Assembly: GCA_024711295.1 (NCBI GenBank)
Contig: JANJTB010000006.1
Coordinates: forward strand, 226,348-290,347
DNA length: 64,000 bases
Direction of reading: 5' to 3'
Source of the DNA: a bacterium
Lineage (GTDB): Bacteria > Bacteroidota > Ignavibacteria > Kapaibacteriales > UBA2268
Part shown: positions 1-10,356 of the stretch, piece by piece
How the letters are laid out: each line of letters opens with the position of its first letter
Position numbering within the stretch: position 1 is the stretch's first letter
Position numbers and translations under genes: made by a program
The notes under the pieces: model-generated
Database searches by the model: none
Told to the model about the DNA's origin: nothing
The model's input: the letters and a program-made list of their open reading frames with translations, nothing else

Positions 1-411
1 GGGGATATTGGGCGTTCGTCAAAGGACAGGAAGCTTTTTGCAGTTGTCAAAAAAGGTGGAAAATTTGCAAAAACTGAATATTGGGTTGTTAAAAGGCTTA
101 AATTTGCAACATTAGTTAAGTTAAAACTACACACAGGCCGCACTCATCAAATTAGGGTTCATCTAAATCACATCAAGCATACTGTTTTTGGTGATACAGC
201 TTATGGAGGTGCTCAAAATTTGTATAATGGTAGGCCTGAATTAAACAATATTGCCAACAAATGCCTGAAGCTCGTTAAACGTCAAATGCTGCATGCCCGT
301 ACTTTAGGATTCAAACATCCTGTTATAAATGAGTTTATGAGGTTTGATAGTGATTTACCTGAAGATTTTATAAAAGTATTGAGTATTGTTGAAAGTTTAA
401 ATATTGAATAA
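1..411 (+). CDS. RluD-family 23S rRNA pseudouridine synthase, C-terminal part only
   Basis: The gene is cut by the left edge of the window; frame 1 is open from base 1 to the stop at 409-411, giving about 136 residues. The visible part carries conserved blocks of the RluA/RluC/RluD family: LHTGRTHQIRVHL, then GD-AYGG, then RQMLHARTLGFKHP. These enzymes isomerise uridines in 23S rRNA in the cytoplasm. The catalytic aspartate block lies upstream, outside the window. The family assignment is firm. The exact member (RluD-like or RluC-like) cannot be set from the C-terminus alone. An ATG at 220 is internal and is not the start. Confidence 0.9.
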   Translation, partial: GDIGRSSKDRKLFAVVKKGGKFAKTEYWVVKRLKFATLVKLKLHTGRTHQIRVHLNHIKHTVFGDTAYGGAQNLYNGRPELNNIANKCLKLVKRQMLHARTLGFKHPVINEFMRFDSDLPEDFIKVLSIVESLNIE

Positions 412-421
412 GGATGGAATA

Positions 422-1024
422 ATGATTAATAAGTTTGCTGAAAGCATTTACCCGATAAATGACCTGATAGCTAAAAGGTGGTCACCAAGAGCATTTGACA
501 TAAATAAAGTTGTTTCGAGAAAAGATATTATTTCAATATGTGAAGCAGGTCGTTGGGCACCATCTTGCTACGGTGATGAACCCTGGAGATTTATAGTATG
601 GGACATTTACCATGATTCTGAATCTTATTACAATGCATTAGATTGTATAGGTGAATGGAACAAAAAATGGGTTTGTACTGCTCCGGTAATAATAGCTTCC
701 TTTGCCGATAACAGTTTTAGAAAAAATGGCGATTTAAACAGATGGGGGCAGCATGATACAGGTTTGGCGACTCAAAATATTTTACTTCAAGCATTTTCTT
801 TAGGTTTGGTGGCACATCCCTTAGGGGGATTTGATTCAAAAAAGATTAAAGAACACTTTAGTGTTGAAGATAGATTTACTCCAATGACTTGTGTCGCTAT
901 TGGATATCAGGCTGATATTGATGTACTTAATGGTGAACATGCTGAACAGGAATCTAAACCACGTTTTAGGCGTCCTCTCGGTGAGACTTTTTTTGATGGA
1001 ACCTGGAAAAAGCCGATTTATTAA
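422..1024 (+). CDS. nitroreductase-family FMN oxidoreductase
   Basis: A protein of 200 residues with nitroreductase-fold signatures: WSPRAFD near residue 20, EAGRWAPSCYGDEPWRF near residues 41-58, and a middle block with WGQHDTGLATQNILLQA followed by GLVAHPLGGFD. Such proteins bind FMN and use NAD(P)H to reduce nitro compounds, quinones or related substrates in the cytoplasm; the true substrate is unknown. I chose the ATG at 422 over an in-frame TTG at 404 because AGGA sits at 411-414 and the TTG start would overlap the upstream gene. The upstream pseudouridine synthase ends 10 bases earlier, so the two are probably co-transcribed. A strong hairpin terminator follows. Confidence 0.88.
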   Translation: MINKFAESIYPINDLIAKRWSPRAFDINKVVSRKDIISICEAGRWAPSCYGDEPWRFIVWDIYHDSESYYNALDCIGEWNKKWVCTAPVIIASFADNSFRKNGDLNRWGQHDTGLATQNILLQAFSLGLVAHPLGGFDSKKIKEHFSVEDRFTPMTCVAIGYQADIDVLNGEHAEQESKPRFRRPLGETFFDGTWKKPIY

Positions 1025-1027
1025 AAA

Positions 1028-1056
1028 AAAGCTGTCTACGAAGACAGCTTTTACAA
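1028..1056. terminator. Rho-independent terminator between nitroreductase and rpmB
   Basis: A perfect stem (AAAGCTGTCT at 1028-1037 with AGACAGCTTT at 1042-1051) encloses a four-base loop. T-rich sequence follows on the plus strand and A-rich sequence precedes it, so it can end both the nitroreductase transcript and the convergent rpmB transcript. Confidence 0.8.
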
Positions 1057-1082
1057 AAATTTTTAAGAGTTAAAACAAAAAA

Positions 1083-1304
1083 TTAAGAAGCAAGTTCTTT
1101 CATCATTGCTTTGTAACCTTTTTTATCCAAAGTTCTGATTGCCTTTGCAGTAGCTTTAACAGTTATCCAGCGACCTTCTTCTGCAACCCAAATTCTTTTT
1201 TTCTGAAGATTGGGTAAAAATCTTCTCTTTGTCTTATTATTTGCATGCGATACATTATTTCCGGTTAATACTCCGGTGCCGGTTAATTCACATCTTCTTG
1301 ACAT
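1083..1304 (-). CDS. rpmB: 50S ribosomal protein bL28
   Basis: A 73-residue protein with the bL28 pattern: MSRRCELTGTG at the N-terminus, NNVSHANNKTKRRFLPNLQ next, and a C-terminal block with RWITVKATAKAIRTLDKKG. It is a small basic component of the large ribosomal subunit near the E site. Length is usual for the family. It is transcribed alone: a Bacteroidota-type promoter lies just upstream at 1345-1374 and a shared terminator lies downstream. No Shine-Dalgarno sequence is evident before the ATG at 1304. Confidence 0.96.
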   Translation of the reverse strand: MSRRCELTGTGVLTGNNVSHANNKTKRRFLPNLQKKRIWVAEEGRWITVKATAKAIRTLDKKGYKAMMKELAS

Positions 1305-1344
1305 TTTTTATACCCTTTTAGAGAAATTTCAATTTAAATAAACT

Positions 1345-1374
1345 CAAATATACATAAAATATATGAATTGGCAA
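1345..1374 (-). promoter_or_regulatory. Bacteroidota-type promoter of rpmB
   Basis: Read on the minus strand, TTG (1374-1372) is followed by 19 bases and then TATATTTG (1352-1345). This matches the -33/-7 form TTG-N19-TAnnTTTG known from Bacteroidota housekeeping sigma factors. It lies about 40 bases upstream of the rpmB start codon. Confidence 0.65.
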
Positions 1375-1384
1375 AAAAATAAGT

Positions 1385-2581
1385 TCACTTTTTTAATAAC
1401 AATTTATATGAATCAGAAATTATTTTGATGCTTTTTTCCCAATTATAATTTTCTAAGACAAAATTTCTGCCGTTTTCACCCAGCATTCTAATCAAATCAG
1501 GATTCTCAATAATATTTGATATATGATCAACAAATTCTGATTCAGTCTCGGCTATTTTAACTCCATTTTCTTTAGTTTTATTTATACCTTCAGCAGCAAT
1601 TGGAGAGGCAACAACAGGTATTTTCATTGCAAGTGCTTCGAGAATTTTAATTCTGATACCGCCACCTACAAATAATGGAGAAATATAAATTCCTGCTTCT
1701 GAAAAAGGTTTTTTTAGGTCATTCACAAATCCAACAGCTTCAACTCCCAAATGGCCGAATTTTCTAAAACATTCAGGTGGGTTTTTACCGTACAAGAAAA
1801 ATTTAATTTCAGGATATTTTTGTTTAAGGCTTGGCATTACATTTTTAATAAACCATAATAATGCATCAACATTATGTACCCAATCATAAGTAGTGGCATG
1901 TACAAGATGAAACTTTTTCCTATCTATATTCAGAGGTGTCCATTCATCAAGATTTATACCTGGAGCTGCTGTTATTAGATTTGATTTAGGTGCTATAATT
2001 TTTGCTAATTTAGCATCCTCATCAGTAATTGGGAAAGCAATATCAACTCCGTTTTGCAAAATTTCTGCTTCTTGCTTTTTTAGTTTTTTATATTGAGAAT
2101 AAACATACCATCTCTTAGGATGGTAATAACTCAATTGCTTATAATAGCGCTTCCAAATTAAATTTTCAACATTGTGAAGTCTAAGTCCAACGGGCAATCC
2201 TGTTACTTTCTTTAATTCCAATGCCAATGGTGCCATTGCTGTATGGTCAGCGTGTATGATATCAACAGGATTTTTGGTTATATATTCAAGCAATTGATTT
2301 ACAAAGTTTTTATTTTCATGTTTTCTTAGATATAAGGCACGACTATCAAATAATGACTTCAAAATTCTCAACTTGGAATTCTTAACACTATGTTCGAATA
2401 ATATTACGTGACCATATTTCGATGCTATCTTCAGATATTTATCTTCTGGTTTTGAATCTGCATAACACGCAAAAGAAACTTCGGCTTCTTTTGCCAATTG
2501 TCTGAAAGTACTGGCAATACCTACTTTCCCGCCATTTGTTTCCGGAAATGGAAATTGAGGTGATAATTGTAGAATTCTCAT
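1385..2581 (-). CDS. GT4-family glycosyltransferase (group 1)
   Basis: A 398-residue GT-B-fold glycosyltransferase. The N-terminus has LSPQFPFPETNGGKVG, the usual acceptor-side glycine-rich loop. The C-terminal domain has SPLFVGGGIRIKILEALAMK and PVVASPIAAEGI, the nucleotide-sugar-binding block of GT4 enzymes. It probably transfers a sugar in cell-surface glycan assembly at the cytoplasmic face of the membrane; donor and acceptor are unknown. Its ATG overlaps the stop of the upstream GT2 gene by four bases (2578-2581), so the two are translationally coupled. A role in lipopolysaccharide or exopolysaccharide is inferred only from the pairing. Confidence 0.88.
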   Translation of the reverse strand: MRILQLSPQFPFPETNGGKVGIASTFRQLAKEAEVSFACYADSKPEDKYLKIASKYGHVILFEHSVKNSKLRILKSLFDSRALYLRKHENKNFVNQLLEYITKNPVDIIHADHTAMAPLALELKKVTGLPVGLRLHNVENLIWKRYYKQLSYYHPKRWYVYSQYKKLKKQEAEILQNGVDIAFPITDEDAKLAKIIAPKSNLITAAPGINLDEWTPLNIDRKKFHLVHATTYDWVHNVDALLWFIKNVMPSLKQKYPEIKFFLYGKNPPECFRKFGHLGVEAVGFVNDLKKPFSEAGIYISPLFVGGGIRIKILEALAMKIPVVASPIAAEGINKTKENGVKIAETESEFVDHISNIIENPDLIRMLGENGRNFVLENYNWEKSIKIISDSYKLLLKK

Positions 2582-3513
2582 TCTTTGCCCAGTATTTTTC
2601 TTCTAAACACAGACTTAAAAAACAAATATTGACTTCTAAATGCGCTTGTGCCAAGTGTAATGTCATACATTAGTTCTTTTGGAACCGGAATTCTCTCATT
2701 TCTATATGCCATAAATGCTACGGACATCATGCCAAGAATACCTTCGAAATATGCACTAAGCTTAATTCTCTTATATACAGCTTCGAGTGTTGCTGTAAAA
2801 ATAAATAATAAAGTACGGCCAAAAGCAGTACCGACAGGCATATATTTCCATTGATACCTGACTAACTGTTTATTAATTTTTACCCATCTGTCATCTGGAA
2901 TTCTATTATTTCTAGATGCAAAATGCAAAGTTCGAATATTTGGAAAGTACCTTATTTTAAACCCTGCCAATATTGCTCTTGTACAAAAGTCTAATTCTTC
3001 GAACCCAAATTCCCAAAATCCTCCGATTTTATTAAACACTCTTCGTCTGATGCCTGCCCCTGTTCCCGGGAAAATATGTGATTGATAACCTTTTTCAGGA
3101 ATGTTGATTTTATCAACTTTATGTGGATACCACTCCCAAATTTTATTACCATCAGTAACTTCGATATCTTCTGAGCATACAATATCTATGTCTTCGTTCT
3201 TAGAAAATATTGATATTATTTTTTCGAAAGCATCCGAAGATTCAGGATATGAGTCATCGTCAGTACGCCATAATATATCACCTTTCGACCTTGAAACGGC
3301 TATGTTCAGAGACCTTATGTCAAAATTATCAGGCAACCAGGTATAATCAATATCAGGGAAATCATTACTCATCATTTCACGAGTTCCATCGTCCGAGCCA
3401 TTATCAACAACAATAATTTCTTTATCCAAGTAAGTTTGTGAAGAATAACTTTTTATAGTGCTTCTCAAATCTTCTTTTCTATTTCTGGTAACAATAATTA
3501 CACTAATTTTCAT
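2578..3513 (-). CDS. GT2-family glycosyltransferase
   Basis: A 311-residue GT-A-fold enzyme. It starts with MKISVIIVTRNRKEDL, followed by EIIVVDNGSDDGT and the metal-binding motif WRTDDDSYP near residue 85. The block GTGAGIRRRVFNKIGGFWEFGFEE is split by typical GT2 spacing and holds the FGFEELDF acceptor motif. The C-terminal part is less conserved. It probably works with the overlapping GT4 gene on a surface glycan. It is the first gene of the pair; the 92 bases upstream hold no convincing promoter. Confidence 0.88.
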   Translation of the reverse strand: MKISVIIVTRNRKEDLRSTIKSYSSQTYLDKEIIVVDNGSDDGTREMMSNDFPDIDYTWLPDNFDIRSLNIAVSRSKGDILWRTDDDSYPESSDAFEKIISIFSKNEDIDIVCSEDIEVTDGNKIWEWYPHKVDKINIPEKGYQSHIFPGTGAGIRRRVFNKIGGFWEFGFEELDFCTRAILAGFKIRYFPNIRTLHFASRNNRIPDDRWVKINKQLVRYQWKYMPVGTAFGRTLLFIFTATLEAVYKRIKLSAYFEGILGMMSVAFMAYRNERIPVPKELMYDITLGTSAFRSQYLFFKSVFRRKILGKE

Positions 3514-3605
3514 TTAAGGTGCTTCAATTATTTCAAATTTTTCTGGTCATTTTAACATCTCATGCAATTCTTTGCGAAAGTTATTTGGTATAGTTAAATT
3601 AAGTA

Positions 3606-4730
3606 TCAACTATTTGATATCAATGATTTATAAACATTATGGCCAAATTTTGAAAAATTCTCAAAATAACCGGTGTACCATTGATTTAGAGTAACACCAG
3701 CATTCTGTGAGTCAATTAAATCCTTATGGGTTTCGATTCCACCGGTTCGGATAATATGAAATTCATTTTTCAGTTTTGATTTTTTTATCTCATCATGGGC
3801 AGTTTTACATAATTTGAGTGATTTATCTTTTAAAACCCGTCCGCTGATACCACCACCAAAATTTTCAACAAAATACTTGTATTGGTCAAACTCCTTCTTA
3901 TCTATATACTTCTGTATTTCATCATATTTAGTAGAGGTATTACCTAAATTGATACCATCAAATTCTAAATCAATCAGCAAATTGACTAAACTGCCAATTA
4001 ATGATTCATTTGTATCAATTGAATACTTTACAATAACAGGTAAATTACGCTCCCTTTTTTTCAAAAAGTTATCCTTGATATACTGTAAGCGATTAATCAT
4101 CTCTTCATCAAGAATTGTATGATCCTTATGAGTATGGTTACTTACATTGGGACAACTTTCGTTAAGCTCAATAAAGTCAATATTCTGTTTAGCAAGATTA
4201 TTCATACCCTCTACAAGTGATTTTAACGCATGCAGTCCTGATTCTGATGGATTACTGCTGACACTAATACCAATAGGGCAACCATCTATTCTTTCAATTT
4301 TCTTTAAAGTACCTGCTATGGCTGAATGACCGTCATTGGGTAGTCCTAACCAATTAATTGCAGCACCAGAGCGGGGAAGAGGTACAAAAGGATGAACAAT
4401 GCCATTTTTTGCATTTCCCATCCTGGGTTGTGATGTGGTTGTTCCACAAAGCCAAGCACCAGCTCCTTGCGAAGCAACTACCTCATAACCTTTGCCTTTT
4501 TTGAACATACCTGCAGCATTAAAAATACAGTTATTGAATTTGATATCCCATACTTTTATTGGATTTGACCAACTCGAAACATCAATGTTCTTTGGTGTTT
4601 CACTTACCAACCTGTCAAGAAATTCTTTTCTACCTTTAGAATAGAAGTCAATATAGAATTTTGGAGAAAAGTTCGATAGAACAGGTCTCATAATGCCGTC
4701 TAATTTTGCGAGTCTTTCGGATAAACTCAT
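3606..4730 (-). CDS. pyrD: dihydroorotate dehydrogenase-like FMN enzyme
   Basis: A 374-residue TIM-barrel flavoenzyme. Recognisable blocks are NAAGMFKKGKGYE, SGAAINWLGLPNDG, the catalytic-region motif ELNESCPN near residue 190, GINLGNTST, GGGISGRVLKDKSLKLC and RTGGIETHKD near the phosphate-binding C-terminus. The layout resembles class 2, membrane-linked enzymes that oxidise dihydroorotate to orotate in pyrimidine synthesis. Class assignment is not certain. It lies 80 bases after a cytidine deaminase gene on the same strand, which fits pyrimidine metabolism. Confidence 0.8.
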   Translation of the reverse strand: MSLSERLAKLDGIMRPVLSNFSPKFYIDFYSKGRKEFLDRLVSETPKNIDVSSWSNPIKVWDIKFNNCIFNAAGMFKKGKGYEVVASQGAGAWLCGTTTSQPRMGNAKNGIVHPFVPLPRSGAAINWLGLPNDGHSAIAGTLKKIERIDGCPIGISVSSNPSESGLHALKSLVEGMNNLAKQNIDFIELNESCPNVSNHTHKDHTILDEEMINRLQYIKDNFLKKRERNLPVIVKYSIDTNESLIGSLVNLLIDLEFDGINLGNTSTKYDEIQKYIDKKEFDQYKYFVENFGGGISGRVLKDKSLKLCKTAHDEIKKSKLKNEFHIIRTGGIETHKDLIDSQNAGVTLNQWYTGYFENFSKFGHNVYKSLISNS

Positions 4731-4810
4731 TATTATTTCTTATTTTGTTGCAGACAATTGATTGCAAAAATACTCTAAAAAAATGAATTCTATTAATTTG
4801 TTGTAAATTA

Positions 4811-5263
4811 TTATTTGATAAAACTGTTGTTGAACATGAATGGCAACAACTCCTTAATTTCAAAACTAGTGATATTGACAATATCATTGTTGTCATTTAA
4901 ATTAACTACAATTATTTCACTCTCAGCATTTGAGTCAAATTCAACAATCTTTTGCCGACACAATCCACAAGGTGTTGCGGCTTTAGTGCCAATTCCACGT
5001 AAAGCAATTACAACTTTTTTGACTTGTAAACATCCACTTTTTACCATCGAATCTATTGCAACCATTTCTGCATGCGAGCTTAGTGTATAATCTGCACTTT
5101 CAATGTTGCAGCCGGTATGTATGCATCCGTTTGAGTCAATCAATGCTGCACCAACTGCATATCCTGAATATGGACAGTAAGCAAATTTTCTGACTTGAAT
5201 GGCTTTCTCGACAAGTTCTTTGTCTGTCTTGTTAAGGTTGTTCAGTAATATACTTTTCATCAT
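4811..5263 (-). CDS. cdd: cytidine deaminase
   Basis: A 150-residue homotetrameric-type cytidine deaminase. The zinc-site motifs are both present: SSHAEMVAI (catalytic HAE) and TPCGLCRQ (two cysteine ligands). YCPYSGYAVGAAL near residue 32 is the usual N-terminal block. It hydrolyses cytidine or deoxycytidine to the uridine form for pyrimidine salvage. Two ATGs in tandem (5263 and 5260) could start it. The first 32 bases overlap the 3' end of the upstream membrane protein gene, suggesting coupled translation. Confidence 0.95.
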   Translation of the reverse strand: MMKSILLNNLNKTDKELVEKAIQVRKFAYCPYSGYAVGAALIDSNGCIHTGCNIESADYTLSSHAEMVAIDSMVKSGCLQVKKVVIALRGIGTKAATPCGLCRQKIVEFDSNAESEIIVVNLNDNNDIVNITSFEIKELLPFMFNNSFIK

Positions 5264-5672
5264 TCAAATTCCTGATTTCTTCTTCAGTTAATGTTTTGAG
5301 GGCAACTAGATGCCAGGTTACTCCTATTCCGACTAACAAGAGTATTATTCTTATATAAAGTATTTCAACAAAGGTTGCCGATAATCCAAGTGTTAACCAT
5401 AGTAAAGAAATTGACTTAATTCTTGCATTTTTTTCAATTCCCTGATACTCTCTATAATTACGTATCATTCTTCCGAAGATTCTGTTTCGCACCAGTTTAT
5501 AATAGTATTTCTCAGAACTACGTATGAAGAACCATGCTGCCAAAATCATAAAAATTGTTGTTGGCCAGACAGGTAGAATTACGCCGATAATACCCATAAT
5601 AACGCAAAAAACACCTGCACTAAGATATAATATCCGTATAAATTTATTTCTTTCTATTTTAAATTCAGTCAT
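5232..5672 (-). CDS. DUF454 (YbaN-like) inner-membrane protein
   Basis: A 146-residue membrane protein. Two hydrophobic stretches surround GVILPVWPTTIFMILAAWFF, the family's hallmark turn, followed by RSSEKYYYKL. Further hydrophobic segments lie near residues 85-120. DUF454 proteins have no established biochemical role. I chose the ATG at 5672 rather than an in-frame upstream start at 5708, because the latter would overlap metH. It sits between metH and cdd in one minus-strand run and overlaps cdd by 32 bases. Confidence 0.85.
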   Translation of the reverse strand: MTEFKIERNKFIRILYLSAGVFCVIMGIIGVILPVWPTTIFMILAAWFFIRSSEKYYYKLVRNRIFGRMIRNYREYQGIEKNARIKSISLLWLTLGLSATFVEILYIRIILLLVGIGVTWHLVALKTLTEEEIRNLNDEKYITEQP

Positions 5673-5680
5673 AATTTTGT

Positions 5681-8600
5681 TTAGTAAGCCAAATATTGTG
5701 ACAACCACTTTTCTGCAACTTGCTTGTCAATACCTTTTCTGTTGGCATAAGATTCTACCTGATCCTCTGTTATCTTTCCAACAGCAAAGTATTTACTTTC
5801 AGGATGTGAAAAATAGAGCCCGCTTACAGATGCAGCCGGCACCATCATACAACTATCTGTAAGACTAATTCCTGAAGACCCGGCATTTAAAATATTCATA
5901 ATTTTAATATTTTCTGTATGATCAGGCAATGAAGGATAACCTGAAGCTGGTCTGATGCCTGAGTACTTTTCGGAAAGCAATTCGTCAATACTTTTGTTTT
6001 CATCTGAATTATAACCCCAAATCTCTTTCCTTGTCTTTTCGTGAAGTAGTTCTGCAAATGCTTCAGCCAATCTATCAGATATAATCTTGATCATTATTGA
6101 TTTGTAGTCATCATGTTCAGACTCATATTTTCGGACCAACTCATCTGTACCTATACCTGCAGTACATGCAAATACTCCCAAATAATCCGGCTTACCACAG
6201 GATTTAGGTGCTATATAATCAGCTAATGATAAGTTAGGAGTATTGTTTTGTTTAGCTTGTCTCCTTAATAAATTGAAGACTTCTATCACATCATCATGAC
6301 TTTCACCATAAACTTCAATGTCATCATGGTTTACTGTATTTGCCGGTAGAACTGCAACAATACCATTTGCCTTCAGTAGCTTTCTCGAAATGACTTCGTC
6401 AAGCATTGTGTTTGCATCATCGAATAGTTTTTTTGCTTCCTCGCCTTTTTCAGGATTATCAAAGATTTGAGGGTATCTTCCTTTAATTTCCCAAGTAACA
6501 AAGAATTGAGTCCAATTGACATACTTTCTAATTTCTTGTAATGGGTAGTCATCAAACCTAAAAACACCTTTCTTGATTGGTACATTAATCTTATAATTAT
6601 CCCAGTCAGTGTTTAGTTTGTTTTTTACAGCTTCCAGATATACAGTTAAATTTTTGTCCTGTAAATTTTTGTAATGATTATCCCTGATCTCATTATACTC
6701 TCTTTCCAATTTTTCGAGGAAAGTTACTTTGTTCTGATTTAATAAATTGGATACTACTGTTACACTTTTACTTGCATCCAATACATGTATCACAGGTTTT
6801 CTGTAGTTAGGAGCAATTTTGACTGCTGTGTGAATCCTTGAAGTAGTAGCACCGCCTATGAGTAGGGGAACATCCATGCCTTCTCTTTCCATCTCCTTTG
6901 CAATATGAACCATTTCATCAAGTGAAGGTGTAATCAAACCGCTAAGTCCAATAATATCAGCACTTATCTCTTTTGCTGTCCTGAGAATTTTTTCGGTTGG
7001 AACCATTACACCCAAATCAATTACTTCATAATTATTGCAAGCTAAGACTACTCCAACAATATTTTTTCCAATATCATGAACATCACCTTTAACTGTTGCT
7101 AAAAGCACTTTCCCTGCACTTTGTCGCTCACCCTTTTTAAGTTCTTTTTCGATGTATGGAATTAGATACGCAACCGACTTTTTCATCACTCTTGCGCTTT
7201 TTACAACCTGAGGTAAGAACATTTTACCTGAACCAAATAATTCACCTACAACGTCCATGCCTTTCATCAATGGACCTTCTATGACATCAAGAGGATTGAT
7301 TACAGTGAGTCGCGCTTCCTCGGTATCTTCAATTATATGCTCAACTATACCTTTAACTAATGAATAAGTCAGTCTTTCATTGACTGGTAAACACCTCCAT
7401 TCTTCTAGTTTATCTTCCTTTTGCGATTGTGATTTGAATTTATCAGCGAATTCCACCAATCTTTCAGTTGAATCCGGACGCCTGTTCAGAAGAACATCTT
7501 CTACCAAAACAAGCAGTTCTTTGTTTATCTCTTCATACACTTCTAATTGACCGGCATTAACAATGCCCATGTCCATACCGGCCTTGACAGCATGATACAA
7601 AAATGCAGAGTGCATTGCTTCACGTACTTTATTATTGCCCCTGAAGGAGAAAGAAATATTGCTTACTCCACCACTTACCTTTGCTTCTGGTAAGTTCTCC
7701 TTGATCCATTTTGTTGCTCGCAAATAATCAACAGCATAATTATTATGCTCTTCTATTCCAGTTGCTACTGTTAAAATATTTGGGTCAAAAATTATATCAT
7801 AAGGTGCAAATCCAACTTCATCTGTAAGTATTTTGTAAGCTCTTTCACAAATTTCAATCCTTCTTTCGTATGTATCTGCTTGACCATTCTCGTCAAAAGC
7901 CATTACTATTACTGCTGCCCCGTAATCCAGAATTTTTGATGCGTGTTCTTTAAATACCTGCTCACCTTCTTTCAGTGATATTGAGTTGACAATTCCCTTA
8001 CCCTGAAGACATTTCAAACCTGACTCGATAACACTCCATTTTGATGAGTCAATCATTATAGGTACTTTGGCAATGTCAGGTTCTGAAGCAATCAAGTTAA
8101 GAAATCTTGTCATAGATGCTTCGGAGTCCAACATTCCTTCATCCATATTCACATCAATTATTTGAGCACCATTTTCCACTTGTTGAAGAGCTACAGCGAG
8201 AGCTTCTTCGTATTGGTCAGATTCAATCATTTTTCTAAATTGAGCTGAACCTGTAACATTAGTTCTTTCACCAACATTGATAAAATTTGAATTTTCGAAG
8301 ACGATTAGGGGCTCTAAACCACTCAGTTTAAAATATTTATTAGGTTTGGATACTTGTCTTGGTTTAAAATCCGAAACAATATTTTTTATGGCATTGATAT
8401 GCTCAGGTGTTGTTCCGCAGCAGCCACCGACAATATTAAGCAATCCTTCATCTGAATATGATTTAAGAATATCTGCCATTGAATCAGCTGTTTCATCGTA
8501 ACCTCCGAAAGCATTAGGCAGTCCGGCATTTGGATACAAACTAGTAAAGCAATCAGCAATCTCAGATAATTCGGTAATGTATGGTCTCATTTGCTCTGAA

Positions 8601-9364
8601 CCCAAGGCACAATTCAACCCTACTGAAAGTAGGTTTGGAGCATGTGAAATTGAAATCCAAAAAGCTTTGGTTGTTTGTCCTGATAACGTTCTTCCGCTTT
8701 GGTCAACAATCGTTCCTGAAATCATCACTGGAAGATAAATTCCTGAATCTCTAAAATACCTTGCCGTTGCGTATATTGCAGACTTTGCATTAAGGGTATC
8801 AAAGATGGTTTCGATTAAAATTATGTCACAACCACCCTCTACTAATCCCTTAATTTGTTCATAGTAAGCAGTGGCCATTTTGTCGAATGTAATTGCCCTG
8901 TATCCAGGATTATTTACGTCAGGAGATAATGATAATGTTTGGTTTGTGGGTCCTATTGCACCTGCAACATACTTAAATTCACCCGGATGTAATTTTAGAT
9001 AATCATCTTTAGCTTTTTTTGCCAAACGAGCTGATTCGTAATTAAGTTCATAAATTATATTCTCCAAATGGTAATCTGATTGAGCAATGTAAGTACCACT
9101 GAAAGTATTTGTCTCAATAATATCAGAGCCTGACTCCAAATATTGTTTGTGTATGTCATAGATGATTTGAGGTTGTGTTAAACTGAGTAAATCATTATTA
9201 CCTTTTAAGTCGAATTCGAAATCCCTGAATCGCTTTCCTCTAAAGTCCTGTTCAGTTAGTTTATGCCTTTGAATCATTGTTCCCATGGCACCATCTAGAA
9301 CCAGGATTCTATTTCTAAGGTCCTCGGATATTTCTTTATATTTATTTCCCGTTATCTTTCTCAT
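5681..9364 (-). CDS. metH: cobalamin-dependent methionine synthase
   Basis: With the ATG at 9364 the protein has 1227 residues, the usual MetH length; a TTG start at 9388 is less likely. Domains run in order. The homocysteine domain has [10 protein letters not shown], with zinc cysteines in GLNCALG (about residue 249) and GGCCGTT (about 315). The pterin domain has [11 protein letters not shown]. The cap and B12 domain has GDVHDIGKN (His near 762) with GLSGLITPS and GGATTS. The SAM-binding reactivation domain ends with [12 protein letters not shown]. It transfers methyl from methyltetrahydrofolate to homocysteine. The presence of the activation domain implies reductive reactivation. I saw no cobalamin or SAM riboswitch in the upstream 196 bases. 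Confidence 0.97.
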   Translation of the reverse strand: MRKITGNKYKEISEDLRNRILVLDGAMGTMIQRHKLTEQDFRGKRFRDFEFDLKGNNDLLSLTQPQIIYDIHKQYLESGSDIIETNTFSGTYIAQSDYHLENIIYELNYESARLAKKAKDDYLKLHPGEFKYVAGAIGPTNQTLSLSPDVNNPGYRAITFDKMATAYYEQIKGLVEGGCDIILIETIFDTLNAKSAIYATARYFRDSGIYLPVMISGTIVDQSGRTLSGQTTKAFWISISHAPNLLSVGLNCALGSEQMRPYITELSEIADCFTSLYPNAGLPNAFGGYDETADSMADILKSYSDEGLLNIVGGCCGTTPEHINAIKNIVSDFKPRQVSKPNKYFKLSGLEPLIVFENSNFINVGERTNVTGSAQFRKMIESDQYEEALAVALQQVENGAQIIDVNMDEGMLDSEASMTRFLNLIASEPDIAKVPIMIDSSKWSVIESGLKCLQGKGIVNSISLKEGEQVFKEHASKILDYGAAVIVMAFDENGQADTYERRIEICERAYKILTDEVGFAPYDIIFDPNILTVATGIEEHNNYAVDYLRATKWIKENLPEAKVSGGVSNISFSFRGNNKVREAMHSAFLYHAVKAGMDMGIVNAGQLEVYEEINKELLVLVEDVLLNRRPDSTERLVEFADKFKSQSQKEDKLEEWRCLPVNERLTYSLVKGIVEHIIEDTEEARLTVINPLDVIEGPLMKGMDVVGELFGSGKMFLPQVVKSARVMKKSVAYLIPYIEKELKKGERQSAGKVLLATVKGDVHDIGKNIVGVVLACNNYEVIDLGVMVPTEKILRTAKEISADIIGLSGLITPSLDEMVHIAKEMEREGMDVPLLIGGATTSRIHTAVKIAPNYRKPVIHVLDASKSVTVVSNLLNQNKVTFLEKLEREYNEIRDNHYKNLQDKNLTVYLEAVKNKLNTDWDNYKINVPIKKGVFRFDDYPLQEIRKYVNWTQFFVTWEIKGRYPQIFDNPEKGEEAKKLFDDANTMLDEVISRKLLKANGIVAVLPANTVNHDDIEVYGESHDDVIEVFNLLRRQAKQNNTPNLSLADYIAPKSCGKPDYLGVFACTAGIGTDELVRKYESEHDDYKSIMIKIISDRLAEAFAELLHEKTRKEIWGYNSDENKSIDELLSEKYSGIRPASGYPSLPDHTENIKIMNILNAGSSGISLTDSCMMVPAASVSGLYFSHPESKYFAVGKITEDQVESYANRKGIDKQVAEKWLSQYLAY

Positions 9365-9560
9365 ATTGTAGGAGTGTTTGAATTTCAAATTATAAGGTGA
9401 AGTTAAAAAAAGGAAAATATTTTATTCAAACATTTATAAGTGAGTTTCAAAGGAGAATACTGATTTTTTTTTAAGAATATCGAAACCAAAAATTATAAAT
9501 CACGTATTGTATATTATCTATTTAATATTTTGTTTTTTAAAAAAGAGATAACGGGAATTT

Positions 9561-10208
9561 ATGAAAAAATTATTTATTACAGCACTAATTGTGTTTTCTT
9601 TTGTAACTGGCAAAGCTCAGGATAATGGCATGGAAACCTTATTCGGTGGTGAAAACTTTTCACTGGGAGGTTATGGTGGACCTGAAGTGAAGTTCACTAA
9701 CATTAATAACGAATTCGGGTTGATGGTTGGTGGAAGAGGTGGATTTTTGATGAATAGTGTATTTACCGTTGGTATTGCCGGTTATGGATTGGTGACAAGC
9801 CACAAGGTTGAAGACTACAAGCCTCAATTTCCTCGAGGAGAAGATTCATCTGCATATCTTAGATTGGGCTATGGAGGTCTTCATTTTGGGTTTAACATCG
9901 AACCGAACAAATTAGTTCACATTACAACAGGTGTAATTATTGGTGGAGGTGCTGCAAGCTATACAACACCATTTTATCATCGTCACGATGATGAAGATAA
10001 TTATGATTCCAACTTCAAAACTTACGAAACCAGTGCCTTTTTTATAGTTGAACCTCAAGTTGGGGCAGAAGTTAATCTTCTCAAATTTATGAGAATGGAA
10101 GTTTCAGGTTCGTATAGGTTTGTTTCAGGAATAAATCTTCCCAACACACAGAATTCAGACCTAAGTGGTTTTTCCGGGAATATAATGTTCAAATTTGGTA
10201 AATTTTAA
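9561..10208 (+). CDS. small secreted, probably outer-membrane beta-barrel protein
   Basis: A 215-residue protein starting with a clear signal peptide: MKKLF, a hydrophobic core ITALIVFSFVTG, then cleavage near KAQ. The mature part is rich in glycine and alternating aromatic/polar residues (for example GYGGPEVKF, GGRGGFLMN) and ends with phenylalanine (NIMFKFGKF), as many outer-membrane barrels do. I do not recognise a specific family and give no function. It is transcribed alone, divergently from metH, and is followed by a good terminator. Confidence 0.7.
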   Translation: MKKLFITALIVFSFVTGKAQDNGMETLFGGENFSLGGYGGPEVKFTNINNEFGLMVGGRGGFLMNSVFTVGIAGYGLVTSHKVEDYKPQFPRGEDSSAYLRLGYGGLHFGFNIEPNKLVHITTGVIIGGGAASYTTPFYHRHDDEDNYDSNFKTYETSAFFIVEPQVGAEVNLLKFMRMEVSGSYRFVSGINLPNTQNSDLSGFSGNIMFKFGKF

Positions 10209-10236
10209 TTTTGAAATTCATATAAGCGACATAATA

Positions 10237-10273
10237 GGAACTGTTGAAAATAATATAAACAGTTCCTTTTTTA
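10237..10273 (+). terminator. Rho-independent terminator after the outer-membrane protein gene
   Basis: The perfect stem GGAACTGTT (10237-10245) with AACAGTTCC (10258-10266) is followed by a run of T residues. Confidence 0.8.
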
Positions 10274-10356
10274 TTGAAGTTTATAAAAATATTAACATTT
10301 TTAACTTAACGTATCATACTTTTTAATTTTTAAATATTTCATTTTGGAAAAAAATA

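Noticed and set aside
9365..9560. Cobalamin or SAM riboswitch before metH
   Set aside because: No B12-box or SAM-riboswitch core pairing was recognisable in the AT-rich leader on the minus strand.
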